Position numbers and translations under genes: made by a program. From Microlunatus elymi (lineage in GTDB: Bacteria > Actinomycetota > Actinomycetes > Propionibacteriales > Propionibacteriaceae): DNA of 64,000 nt. The DNA is taken from assembly GCF_007362775.1 (NCBI RefSeq), contig NZ_CP041692.1, forward strand, positions 1,612,001 to 1,676,000, given 5' to 3'. The notes under the pieces were generated by a model. It saw nothing but the letters and a program-made list of their open reading frames with translations, was not told the origin of the DNA and did not search any database. Below, piece by piece: positions 8,566 through 17,029 of this stretch (the first letter of the stretch is position 1; the number at the start of each line of letters is the position of its first letter).

Positions 8566-9081
8566 TTATTCGGCTTCGTCCCAGGGGAGTTCGCCGGACT
8601 CGGTCGGGGTCAGTGGGATCACGATCACCGGGCGGGGCTGCCGGTGGGTCAGGTGCGCGGCGACCGAGCCGCCGAAGAATTCGGCCAGGCCGGCGCGGAA
8701 GCCGGGTCGGCGGGTGCCGACCATGATCATGTACGCCTGCTCCTGCTCGGCCAGCTCGGCCAGCGCGATCGCGGGTTCGCCGATCGGCCGCCGGAATTCG
8801 ACCGGCACCTCCTTGGCGCCGCAGGTCTCGGCCAGTCGCTGCTGCAGTTCCTCCGGGAACGGAGTCGGCTCGTCGACGATGTCGGGGTCCAGCGGCATCG
8901 TCATCAGGGTGCCGTCGGCCCCCTCGAACATGGCCATCTGGCCGGTGTCGACGAACGCGCACAGCACCCGAGCGCCGAGTTTTCGGGCCAGTTTGACCGC
9001 GTGTTTGATGACGAGGTCGGGTTGCCCGGGGGTGACGCCGACGACGATGGTCGGTGTGGCCGGGCCGGTCTGATCGTTCAT
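8566..9081 (-). CDS. Universal stress protein (UspA family)
   Basis: Single UspA-type domain of 171 residues. It opens with the beta strand TIVVGVTPGQPD, has an AFVDTGQMA strand after the first helix, and ends with the nucleotide-binding region MVGTRRPGFRAG...FGGSVAAHLTHRQPRPVIVIPL, close to the ATP-binding Gx2Gx9G(S/T) signature of this family. The ATG at 9081 is chosen because GGGAGG precedes it; longer in-frame extensions have no such signal. Role is a general stress or dormancy accessory protein by family knowledge; no specific partner is suggested by neighbours. Confidence 0.88.
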   Translation of the reverse strand: MNDQTGPATPTIVVGVTPGQPDLVIKHAVKLARKLGARVLCAFVDTGQMAMFEGADGTLMTMPLDPDIVDEPTPFPEELQQRLAETCGAKEVPVEFRRPIGEPAIALAELAEQEQAYMIMVGTRRPGFRAGLAEFFGGSVAAHLTHRQPRPVIVIPLTPTESGELPWDEAE

Positions 9082-9281
9082 GAGGCCTCCCTGCGCTGGC
9101 TGGGACAAGCGTAGGCCGATCATTGCACGGCTCACCGGGTACGAGGCCGGCGCGCGCAGCAGTGTCGGGAGCAGAAATCTCAGCCGGCCGCACCCGTCGA
9201 AACGGGCTGAACCGGTTCGGTAGTGTGACTCCGGGCACCGGCGACCGTGGTGCCTTTCCCTTTGCGCACCAAGGAGATTTG

Positions 9282-10034
9282 ATGCCGACACTAGGTACCG
9301 ACAAGCTGTCGGTCCAGCTCTACACCCTCCGCGAGGCACTCACCGACGACGTCGACGGCACGCTCGGCCGGATCGCCGAGATCGGCTACAAGCTGGTCGA
9401 GCCGTTCGGCTTCCAGAAGTTCTTCGACGGACTGTCCTCCGCCCTGCCGAAGTACGGTCTGAGCGCCCCGACCACGCACAGCAGCCTGGTCGATGCCGAC
9501 GTCGACGACGTGTTGGCCGCGGCCAAGGAACTGGGCATCCAGACCGTGATCGATCCGCACACCGATCCGGCCCGCTGGCAGGACGCCGACGACATCGCCA
9601 AGATCGCCCAGTCACTGAACGCCGCCGCCGAGAAGGCTGCCGCCCTCGGCCTGACCGTCGGCTACCACAACCACGCCTTCGAGCTGGAGTCGGTGATCGA
9701 CGGCAAGCACGGCCTGGAGATCCTGGCCGACAACCTCGCCCCGGAAGTGATCTTGGAGGTCGACACCTACTGGGCCGCCGGTGGCGGCGCCGACGTACCG
9801 GCACTGCTGGGCAAGCTCGGCGATCGGGTGCAGGCGCTGCACATCAAGGACGGCGACGGCTCCAAGGACGTCAAGAAGCAGGTCGCCGTCGGCGACGGAT
9901 CGCTGCCGGTGTGGGACTACATCAACGCGGCCCCGAACATGAAGTACGGCGTGGTGGAGCTCGACGACAGCGCCGGTGACCGGTTCGTCGCGGTCGCCGA
10001 CAGCTTCGCCTACCTGACCGGAAAGGCGGCGTGA
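9282..10034 (+). CDS. Sugar phosphate isomerase/epimerase, TIM barrel (AP endonuclease 2 fold)
   Basis: Xylose-isomerase-like TIM barrel of 250 residues. Typical elements are the opening SVQLYTLREAL, the metal/substrate segment VGYHNHAFELE, LEVDTYWAAGGG and ALHIKDGDG. Start ATG 9282 follows AAGGAG with good spacing. It overlaps the oxidoreductase gene by 4 bp, so the two probably act in one sugar or polyol interconversion (family knowledge: such pairs epimerise or oxidise sugars and inositols). A clear paralogue lies at 37370-38170, next to the inositol genes. Exact substrate unknown. Confidence 0.88.
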   Translation: MPTLGTDKLSVQLYTLREALTDDVDGTLGRIAEIGYKLVEPFGFQKFFDGLSSALPKYGLSAPTTHSSLVDADVDDVLAAAKELGIQTVIDPHTDPARWQDADDIAKIAQSLNAAAEKAAALGLTVGYHNHAFELESVIDGKHGLEILADNLAPEVILEVDTYWAAGGGADVPALLGKLGDRVQALHIKDGDGSKDVKKQVAVGDGSLPVWDYINAAPNMKYGVVELDDSAGDRFVAVADSFAYLTGKAA

Positions 10035-11140
10035 TCATGGCAGGCAGCGGACCCGTCGGCGTCGGCATCATCGGCGCCGGCACCATCAGCAAGACCTATC
10101 TGGAGAATCTCACCTCGTTCCCCGACGTCGAGGTGCTGGCCATCGGCGACATCGTCACCGACGCGGCCCAGGCCAAGGCCGAGGAGTTCGGCATCGGCAC
10201 CCACGGCGGCCCGGACGCCGTTCTCGATCATGACGGTGTCGAACTGGTGATCAACCTGACCATCCCGGCGGTGCACGCCGAGGTGGCGACCTCGGCCATC
10301 CAGGCCGGCAAGCACGTCTTCAACGAGAAGCCGCTGGCCATGGAACGCGTCTCGGCCAAGGCGTTGCTGGACGCGGCCGAGGCCGCCGGCCTGCGGGTCG
10401 GCTGCGCGCCGGACACCTTCCTGGGCAGCGGTCTGCAGGAAGCGCGCAAGATCATCGAACGCGGTGACATCGGCCAGCCGTTGAGCGCGCTGACGCTGAT
10501 GCAGAGCCCGGGACCGGAGTCCTGGCACCCGAATCCGGCCTTCCTCTTCCAGGAGGGTGCCGGCCCGCTGTTCGACATCGGCCCGTACTACTTCACCGCC
10601 CTGGTGCAGTTCTTCGGTGCCGCCGAGTCGGTGGCGGCGGTTGGCTCCAAGTCGCGGGAACAGCGGGTGATCGGCTCCGGCCCCAAGGCCGGCGAGACCT
10701 TCGACGTGACCGTGCCGACGCACGTCAGCGCCGCGGTCCGCTACGCCAGCGGCCAGTCCTCGCAGACGATCCTGTCCTTCGACTCGGCGGCGCGCCGGGT
10801 GTTGTTCGAGGTCAACGGCACCGAGGGCACGCTGGCGGTGACCGATCCGAACACCTTCGACGGTGAGCTCAAGATCATCGGCCGCTCCGACGACGACTGG
10901 ACCTCGGTGGCCAAGACCACCGAGCTGTCGAGCCGCGGCACCGGTGCGCTGGAGATGGCCCGGGCCATTCGGGAAGGCCGTCCGCACCGAGCCACCGGGG
11001 CGCAGGCCTACCACGTACTCGACGTGATGGAGTCGGTCGCCGAGGCGGCTACCTCCGGCAACTACGTCACGATCGACAGCACCTTCGATCGTCCGGACCC
11101 GCTGCCCGAGGACTGGGATCCGAAGGCCAAGACCCTCTGA
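10031..11140 (+). CDS. Gfo/Idh/MocA family NAD(P)-dependent oxidoreductase
   Basis: Dehydrogenase of 369 residues. N-terminal Rossmann fold with GVGIIGAGTISKTY, the family EKPLAM motif at about residue 100, and the C-terminal beta-sheet substrate domain entered by the segment GPLFDIGPYYF, which places the usual catalytic acidic/Tyr residues. Translated with the upstream TIM-barrel gene (GTGA overlap; ATG 10037 is an alternative start, with GGAAAGG upstream). Likely oxidises a sugar or cyclitol; not the canonical inositol dehydrogenase, which is encoded at 45124-46164. Confidence 0.9.
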   Translation: MIMAGSGPVGVGIIGAGTISKTYLENLTSFPDVEVLAIGDIVTDAAQAKAEEFGIGTHGGPDAVLDHDGVELVINLTIPAVHAEVATSAIQAGKHVFNEKPLAMERVSAKALLDAAEAAGLRVGCAPDTFLGSGLQEARKIIERGDIGQPLSALTLMQSPGPESWHPNPAFLFQEGAGPLFDIGPYYFTALVQFFGAAESVAAVGSKSREQRVIGSGPKAGETFDVTVPTHVSAAVRYASGQSSQTILSFDSAARRVLFEVNGTEGTLAVTDPNTFDGELKIIGRSDDDWTSVAKTTELSSRGTGALEMARAIREGRPHRATGAQAYHVLDVMESVAEAATSGNYVTIDSTFDRPDPLPEDWDPKAKTL

Positions 11141-11141
11141 G

Positions 11142-11963
11142 TCATTTCTTCTGCCAGGCGGTGACGGTGCCGGCCCTGGCCAAGGCGTTGTACACGTACT
11201 GGGCCAGGCGCCGGTTGCCGGCGGCGTTGGGATGATCGCCGTCGGCGATCAGGTACGCGGTCGGGTCGCGTTGCCCGTCGCCACCCTTCAACGCGGCGTA
11301 CGCGTCCACATAGGTAGCGCCGGTCCGCCGGGACACGTCGATCACCATCGCGTTGAAGTCCTGGGTCACCTCGTCACTGGCCGCAACGTAGGCGGCGCCG
11401 CGAGCCTGGCCGACCGCCCCGTCGACGCTGACATTCCAGTAGCCCATCAGCACGATCTCCACGTCCGGCACCGGGTCGACCGCCCGGACCTCCCGTACCG
11501 TCGCAGTGAGCTGATCACCGACCTGGCGCAAGGTGGGGGCGAAGCAGTCCGAACCGGCCGCCGGCTGACATTGCGGTTCGTTCAGCCTGCCCAGCGGAAG
11601 ATCGTTCGCGCCGGCCTCGATGATCACCAGGTCGGCACCGGCGGCAAGATCATCATGGCTGGTGCCGCTCTGCGCATCGGCCAGCACCTGCTGGCTGGTC
11701 CAGCCGTCGACCGCGTCGTTGTGCAAGATCACCTCCCGCCCGGTCGCCTGCTGCAACCTGGCCGCGGTCAGCTCGCTGAATCCCTGGCAACCACACAGGT
11801 CCGCTGCCGGTACGGAGTCGCCGAGGACGACCACGGTGAGCGGTCCGGCACTGGTCTGCGCGGTGGGCGCGATCGCCTTGCCGGCGGACACGGCGAGCAG
11901 GCATAGCACCGCCACCGCGACCGCGATCACGGCCAGGACGACGACACGCATCCGATCAGCCAA
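11142..11963 (-). CDS. SGNH/GDSL hydrolase with N-terminal membrane anchor or signal
   Basis: Predicted exported esterase/lipase-type hydrolase of 273 residues. A hydrophobic segment at residues 6-28 is followed by the SGNH blocks: VVVLGDSVPA (block I Ser), a conserved Asn in the IEAGANDL region (block III) and DGDHPN (block V Asp/His). CGCQ near block I and two later Cys could form disulfides, consistent with export. It lies 39 bp after the alpha/beta hydrolase gene and probably ends the lysX operon. TTG 11963 is supported by GGAG just upstream; ATG 11951 is an alternative. Substrate unknown; envelope lipid or glycan ester is an inference. Confidence 0.85.
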   Translation of the reverse strand: MADRMRVVVLAVIAVAVAVLCLLAVSAGKAIAPTAQTSAGPLTVVVLGDSVPAADLCGCQGFSELTAARLQQATGREVILHNDAVDGWTSQQVLADAQSGTSHDDLAAGADLVIIEAGANDLPLGRLNEPQCQPAAGSDCFAPTLRQVGDQLTATVREVRAVDPVPDVEIVLMGYWNVSVDGAVGQARGAAYVAASDEVTQDFNAMVIDVSRRTGATYVDAYAALKGGDGQRDPTAYLIADGDHPNAAGNRRLAQYVYNALARAGTVTAWQKK

Positions 11964-12002
11964 CGCAGCTCCGATCTGCGGTTGGACTCGCCACGACAGT
12001 CG

Positions 12003-13115
12003 TCAGCCGCGGAAGGCCGGCAGAGTTTTCGCCAACCACAGCAGGGATCCCGCGGTGTACGGCTCGAAGATCGTGGTCCGGTGGCCGCCGGTCGGGACGA
12101 TCACCGCGTGCACTGCCAGCGGTGCCTTCGCCTGCTCGATGAACTGATGCGTGGTCGGGTAGGCGAGATGATCTTGCTGGGAGGCGAACAGCCAGATCGC
12201 CACCGGCGGTGGCTGGTGCCCGGCCATCGCGACCAGATCGTACGGCTTGAGCTGGGCCCCGGTGAGCGGGACGTAGTCGCGGCCGAACAGGGGATGGAAG
12301 TAACCCTCGAACACGATCGCAGCGGAGAACAAGGACGGATGCCGCATGGTCAACTCGGCCGCGCACCAGCCGCCGAACGAGTAGCCGAGCGTGGCCCAGT
12401 CCTGCCGTTCGGTGCGGACATGGAGATGCCGGACGATCCAGGGCGGCAGTTCCTTCGACAGCCAGGTGTCGGTCTGCGGATCGCCGGGCGCGGGGCCGTT
12501 CACACACTCGGTGTCCAGCTGGCGTGGACTGTTGATCTGCGGGATCACGAAGATCGTCCGGGCGAACTGGTGCTGCTTGGTCAGGCTCTCAGCCGTCCGC
12601 AAGAAGTTGATCTTGGTGAAGGATGCCGGCACGCTGGGGAAGCCGTGCAGCCCGATGATCACCGGATAGCGCCGCGTCGATGCCGGATCGTAGCCGCGGG
12701 GCAGTTGCACCAGCACCTGCATCGTTGCATCGGACGCCACATCACGGACGTGATAGTCCTGCAGGCTGCGGCCGGGATCGGGCAGGGCGAAGTCACGATT
12801 TCCCTTGACCCACTTGAGATCCGTCCCGTGCACCGTACGCAGCGCTGCCGTTCCGGTGCCGCCGTGCTGGCTGCTGCTGTCCTTGGGACCGGTGCCGAAC
12901 AGGTCCGACCAGCTGGAGTAGAAGACGTAGCTGTTGTTGAGCACCAGGAAGCCGACCATGATCACCAGGCTGTTCATCAGCAGCGCGGCGACGGCCCGGC
13001 TGACGCCGCGGGCGAGGCGGTGATGCCACCGCGGCAGTCCGAGGACGAGGCAGACGAACACCGCAGCGGCAAGGATCGCCAGCAGCCACGGCAGGGCCGG
13101 ATCAGTGAGTTGCAT
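12003..13115 (-). CDS. Membrane-anchored alpha/beta hydrolase (esterase D/antigen 85-like)
   Basis: 370 residues: two hydrophobic segments (about residues 5-25 and 42-60), then an extracytoplasmic esterase-fold domain with oxyanion-side IIGLHGFPSVPASF, nucleophile elbow GYSFGGW and a C-terminal His in GGHRTTIFEPY. ATG 13115 is preferred because the unusually extended Shine-Dalgarno GAGGTGATC precedes it. It follows lysX in the same direction after 87 bp. In other bacteria aminoacyl-phosphatidylglycerol synthases are paired with hydrolases that remove the aminoacyl group (for example PA0919/PA0920), so a lysyl-lipid hydrolase is a plausible but unproven role. Confidence 0.82.
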   Translation of the reverse strand: MQLTDPALPWLLAILAAAVFVCLVLGLPRWHHRLARGVSRAVAALLMNSLVIMVGFLVLNNSYVFYSSWSDLFGTGPKDSSSQHGGTGTAALRTVHGTDLKWVKGNRDFALPDPGRSLQDYHVRDVASDATMQVLVQLPRGYDPASTRRYPVIIGLHGFPSVPASFTKINFLRTAESLTKQHQFARTIFVIPQINSPRQLDTECVNGPAPGDPQTDTWLSKELPPWIVRHLHVRTERQDWATLGYSFGGWCAAELTMRHPSLFSAAIVFEGYFHPLFGRDYVPLTGAQLKPYDLVAMAGHQPPPVAIWLFASQQDHLAYPTTHQFIEQAKAPLAVHAVIVPTGGHRTTIFEPYTAGSLLWLAKTLPAFRG

Positions 13116-13154
13116 CAAGATCACCTCGTTGGATCGACGGACATCCAGGCATTG

Positions 13155-13217
13155 GGTTCGGAAAACTGCTCAGGTGGTTCGGAAAACTGCTCAGGCGGCT
13201 CGGACAACTGGTCAGGC
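13155..13217. repeat. Three 21-bp tandem repeats at the 3' end of lysX
   Basis: Units at 13155-13175, 13176-13196 and 13197-13217; the first two differ by one base, the third is more diverged. Each unit is seven codons long and contains an in-frame TGA on the minus strand, so the lysX stop (13212-13214) is followed by two more in-frame stops. No other function is apparent. Confidence 0.85.
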
Positions 13218-16200
13218 GGATCGGGCGGACCGGGAGAACGGGAAGGCAAGCACGGAACGGATCGGCCGGTTGGTCAGCAGCATCACCACTCGATCGACGC
13301 CCAGCCCCAGGCCACCGGTCGGCGGCATGCCGAGCTCCAACGACCTCAGGAAGTCCTCGTCCACCTCCATCGCCTCCGGGTCTCCGGCGACCGCGCGCAG
13401 CGACTGTTCGGTCAGCCGCTGCCGTTGGTCGATCGGATCGGTCAGTTCGGTGTAGGCGGTGCCGATCTCCATCCCGGCCGCGACCAGATCCCAGCGCTCC
13501 ACCAGGCCCGGGTCGAGGCGATGCGGACGGGTCAGCGGTGAGGTCTCCTGCGGGAAGTCGATGTAGAAGGTCGGCTGGCTGGTGTTCGGCTCGACCAACT
13601 TGCTGTACAGCGCCTCCAGCACGGCGCCGTTGCCGGCATCTGCGGGAAGCTGGGCGATCTGGTGCCGCTCGGCCAGCGAACGCAGCAGGGCCGGATCGCT
13701 GTCCATGCCGACGACACGACCGAGCGCGGCCGACACCGCGTCGACCATCGGCACCACCGGCCACGGCCGGCCGATGTCGACCACCTCGGCCGGATCGCCG
13801 CAGCGGTTGCCGGCCGGCGGCAGCCACAGCACCGGCTTCTGATGCACCGCGACCGCGGCAGCGATGATCAACTCCCGGGCCAGCTCCATCATCGTCCGAT
13901 AGTCACCGCCGGGCAGATAGGCCTCCAGCGAGGTGAACTCGGGATTGTGCGAGCCGTCGATGCCTTCGTTGCGGAAGTTGCGGCCGATCTCGAAGACCGG
14001 CCCGCTGCCGGCGACCAGCAACCGCTTCAGGTAGAGCTCGGGCGCGATCCGCAGCGACAGCTCCCGGCCGGACCCGTTCAGCCGGGTACGGAACGGGCGA
14101 GCCTGGGCTCCGCCGTGCACGGTCTGCAGGATCGGTGTCTCCACCTCGAGGAAGTCGCGCCGTTGCAGCAGGTCCCGGATCGCGCCGACCGCGGCCGCGC
14201 GCTGCCGGATCGCGATCAGGTCGTCCGGATGGGTGATCAGATCCGCGGCCCGATTGGCGCTGCGGCTCCGTGGGTCGTCGACATGACTCCAGGGCAACGG
14301 ATGCAGCGACTTGGCCTGCAGCCGCCAGTGCCGGACGAGCAGGCTCCCGGTTCCGTTGCGGGTGTGACCGAGCAACCCCGTACACGCCAGCAGGTCGCCG
14401 GACTGGATGGTGCCGAGCCGGTCGAAGTCGGCGGTCCGGCCACGCTCCGCGGTCAGCTGCAGGCTGTAGCCGCCCTCGATCAGGTCGATGAAGATCACGC
14501 CGCCGTGGTCGCGGATCGCGCGGACCCGCCCGGACACCGACAGCGCCCGGCCGGGCTGAGCACCGGTCTCGTACAGCTCTCGCAGCGACGTTGCGGCGGT
14601 GCCCGCGGGCTCGGCGGCAGGGTAGGGATCCACGCCTTGGCTGCGGAGCTCGGCCAGCCGGTCGAGCCGGCGCACGGTCTGCCGGTCCGATCGCTGCGGG
14701 GCCGAGGGGACAGGGGGCGCGGTGATCGCCAGCAGCCGATCCAGCTGGCCGGCCGGGAAACGCGACGGCGGTCGGTCCCGTAGCTGCGGCCAGGGCAGAA
14801 AACCCTCGGCGGCAGCAGCGGCCAACAGCACCCGGGGCAGCACCAGCAGGTCGCCGTAGCAGAGGAATCGCGGCACCCAGCTGGGACGGTACTTCTCGTT
14901 GGCGCGATAGAGCCGTTCCAGCTGCCAGAAGCGATCGAGGACGCCGAGCACGCCGGCGTTCAGCTTGGTCAGGGTCCGGCCGCCGATCCGTTCGGCCTCG
15001 GCGTAGACGCCGCGGAACAGGCAGAAATTCAGCGACACCCGGGCGATGCCGAGCCGGTCCGCACGCGCCATCAGCTCGGTGATCATCAGCTCGGTGACGC
15101 CGGCCGGAGCGTCGGGGCCGCGGCGCATCAGGTCCAGCGACGCGTCCCGCCAACCCCACGGCACGAACCGCAGGATCGCGACCAGGCGGCCGTCGGTGTA
15201 CGCGGTGACGACCAGATTGCGGTGGTCGGCCGGATCGGCGTCCCGGTTCAGCGCCATCGTGAAGCCGCGCTCGTTGACCCCGTTCAGCCAGCCGGCCGAC
15301 GCGTTGGCGAGTTGCTCCAGCTCGCTGCCGTCGAGCTCGCTCTGGCGGCGGATCTGGACGCTCACCCCGGCGGCCCGGGCGTGTCCGGCAGCACGTCGTA
15401 CGGCGGTCATCGCCGGCCGTCGCCGGGTGAATCGGGCCACGTCGAGAATCGCCTCGTCGCCCATCAGCAGCACCCGCAGACCCGCAGCGGAGTAGGCGCG
15501 CGCACCGGTCTCGCCGGCCGACAACACCGCGGGCTGCCAGCCGTAGCGGCGGGCCTCGGCCAGCCACGCCGCGATCGCGGCCGGCCAGCTGTCCCGCGCC
15601 CCGATCGGGTCGGCGGCGGCGAGCGAGACCCCGGCGATCACCCGATAGGTGACCGCGGCGCGACCGTCGGGCGAGAAGACCGCTGACCGGTCACGACGGG
15701 TGCCGAAGTAGCCGAGCGAATCCTCCGCGCCGTCCGCTGCGAGCAGCTCCCGCAGGGCGATCTCACGGTCCGGCGACCAGCGATTCCGCGGCCGGGCGGA
15801 GATCAGGAACAGCGAACTGGCCACCAGCAGGGTGACGCCGGCCAGGAAGGCGGTCAGATCGATCACCCACGGGTCCACACCGGTCACGCGGATGCTGCGG
15901 TGGGAGGCGCCGCTCAGCACCGCGGTGACGGTGTCGACCACGCCGTCGAGGCGTTGCCGGTTGGTGCTCTGCACTCCCAGCAGCAGCCACATCACGCCGC
16001 CGGTGACGGCGGTGCCGATCACCGCGGCCGCGATCGCAAGCCGCCACGATCCCGGCAGCAGCCGCCCGGTGAACTGCCCGCGGATCCGCCACAGCAACAC
16101 CAACATGGCGACCGTGACGCCGGTCGCCAGGATGTCGGCCGTGCGACCGATCGGACCTTGGGTTCGCCAGAGCGCGAGCGCCGGCGACAGCCGCACCGGC

Positions 16201-16496
16201 AGCAGTGTCGCCACGCCGACCCAGATCGCGGCGAGTTGGAACAGTCCGACCAGCCAGAGGCCAACGCGTTTGCGGCCGATCAGGGCCCGGGTGACCAGAT
16301 AGAGCGCGACCACCGACAGGAAGCTGCCGTCGACCGGGATGTTCAGGATGCCGAAGCCGAGGCGCCAGAACCAGGCGCCGCCGTGGCGGCCGAAGAGCAT
16401 CAGTCCGACGGCGGCCAGCGTCGCCACCGCGTACGCCGTGGTCAGCGTGCGCGCGATCCGTTGCGGCCAGACGTCGCCGGCCCCCCTCCTGACCAT
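13212..16496 (-). CDS. lysX: Bifunctional lysylphosphatidylglycerol synthetase / lysine--tRNA ligase
   Basis: Protein of 1094 residues, the length of mycobacterial LysX. Residues 1 to about 240 hold about six membrane helices of the MprF type. About 250-600 is the cytosolic LPG synthase (GNAT-like) domain (HRNLVVTAYTDGRLVAILRFVPWG, YGDLLVLPRVLL). About 650-740 is an OB-fold tRNA-binding region (VSGRVRAIRDHGGVIFIDL). About 760-1094 is a class II lysyl-tRNA synthetase core with motif 2 FRNEGIDGSHNPEF and motif 3 GLGLGVDRVVML. It would charge tRNA-Lys and transfer lysine to phosphatidylglycerol, lowering envelope negative charge and raising resistance to cationic peptides (known for LysX). Downstream hydrolase genes form a probable operon. 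A second, housekeeping LysRS is expected elsewhere. Confidence 0.95.
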   Translation of the reverse strand: MVRRGAGDVWPQRIARTLTTAYAVATLAAVGLMLFGRHGGAWFWRLGFGILNIPVDGSFLSVVALYLVTRALIGRKRVGLWLVGLFQLAAIWVGVATLLPVRLSPALALWRTQGPIGRTADILATGVTVAMLVLLWRIRGQFTGRLLPGSWRLAIAAAVIGTAVTGGVMWLLLGVQSTNRQRLDGVVDTVTAVLSGASHRSIRVTGVDPWVIDLTAFLAGVTLLVASSLFLISARPRNRWSPDREIALRELLAADGAEDSLGYFGTRRDRSAVFSPDGRAAVTYRVIAGVSLAAADPIGARDSWPAAIAAWLAEARRYGWQPAVLSAGETGARAYSAAGLRVLLMGDEAILDVARFTRRRPAMTAVRRAAGHARAAGVSVQIRRQSELDGSELEQLANASAGWLNGVNERGFTMALNRDADPADHRNLVVTAYTDGRLVAILRFVPWGWRDASLDLMRRGPDAPAGVTELMITELMARADRLGIARVSLNFCLFRGVYAEAERIGGRTLTKLNAGVLGVLDRFWQLERLYRANEKYRPSWVPRFLCYGDLLVLPRVLLAAAAAEGFLPWPQLRDRPPSRFPAGQLDRLLAITAPPVPSAPQRSDRQTVRRLDRLAELRSQGVDPYPAAEPAGTAATSLRELYETGAQPGRALSVSGRVRAIRDHGGVIFIDLIEGGYSLQLTAERGRTADFDRLGTIQSGDLLACTGLLGHTRNGTGSLLVRHWRLQAKSLHPLPWSHVDDPRSRSANRAADLITHPDDLIAIRQRAAAVGAIRDLLQRRDFLEVETPILQTVHGGAQARPFRTRLNGSGRELSLRIAPELYLKRLLVAGSGPVFEIGRNFRNEGIDGSHNPEFTSLEAYLPGGDYRTMMELARELIIAAAVAVHQKPVLWLPPAGNRCGDPAEVVDIGRPWPVVPMVDAVSAALGRVVGMDSDPALLRSLAERHQIAQLPADAGNGAVLEALYSKLVEPNTSQPTFYIDFPQETSPLTRPHRLDPGLVERWDLVAAGMEIGTAYTELTDPIDQRQRLTEQSLRAVAGDPEAMEVDEDFLRSLELGMPPTGGLGLGVDRVVMLLTNRPIRSVLAFPFSRSARSA

Positions 16497-16505
16497 GCCG
16501 ACAGT

Positions 16506-16528
16506 CTTTTGCGGTCACCTGGCAAAAG
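16506..16528. promoter_or_regulatory. Inverted repeat just upstream of lysX
   Basis: CTTTTGC at 16506-16512 and GCAAAAG at 16522-16528 form a perfect 7-bp inverted repeat with a 9-nt spacer, 10 bp upstream of the lysX ATG. Position suggests an operator or leader hairpin. No regulator is assigned. Confidence 0.35.
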
Positions 16529-16633
16529 CCTGACAAACGGCTGATCGGCCTTCAGCAGACAGCCGGCTCACTGGTCACGCTCAGGAACCTCGCCCGGGCC
16601 GTCTCAGGATCACTCCGCGCCGGGCCGGCCCCG

Positions 16634-17029
16634 TCAGTCGCCGAGGTAGGCGACGGCCTCCAGCTCGACGCGGACGTCCGGGTTGCCGAAACCACTGACC
16701 ACCGTGGTCCTGGCCGGCGGCACGTCGCCGAACCTGGCCGCGTACAGCTCGTTGAAGCGGGCGAACGAGGCGCCGTTGGACAGGTAGGCGTTGATCTTGA
16801 CGATCTTGTCGGTGCTGCCGCCGGCGGCCTCGACCACGGCGAAGACGTTGTCGATCGCGCCGTTCACCTCGGCCTCGAAGTCACCGATGATCACCGAGCC
16901 GTCGTCATCGGTGGCCACCTGACCGGAGACGAACAGGAAGTCCCCGGCCTTGATGCCTGGCGTGAGCGGAATTCCCGGCACCCCTTTGCCGGAGTTGTTG
17001 GTGCCGCTGGGGTGGATGGGTTCGATCAT
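16634..17029 (-). CDS. RidA family reactive enamine/imine deaminase
   Basis: 131-residue YjgF/YER057c/UK114 protein. Visible family features: GIPLTPGIKAGDFLFVSGQ near the N-terminus, the central KINAYLSN, and the C-terminal PPARTTVV in which the conserved Arg anchors the substrate carboxylate, then VRVELEAVAYL. Known role is hydrolysis of reactive 2-aminoacrylate-type enamines from PLP enzymes. Start ATG 17029 overlaps the stop of the beta-mannosidase gene (ATGA), so it is co-translated with a glycosidase, an unusual pairing that may only reflect transcription. Confidence 0.92.
   Translation of the reverse strand: MIEPIHPSGTNNSGKGVPGIPLTPGIKAGDFLFVSGQVATDDDGSVIIGDFEAEVNGAIDNVFAVVEAAGGSTDKIVKINAYLSNGASFARFNELYAARFGDVPPARTTVVSGFGNPDVRVELEAVAYLGD

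Noticed and set aside
13115-13217. Selenocysteine or TGA read-through fusing LysX to the hydrolase
   Set aside because: No SECIS-like element seen, three stops would need bypass, and the hydrolase has its own strong ribosome site. Kept only as a structural curiosity.
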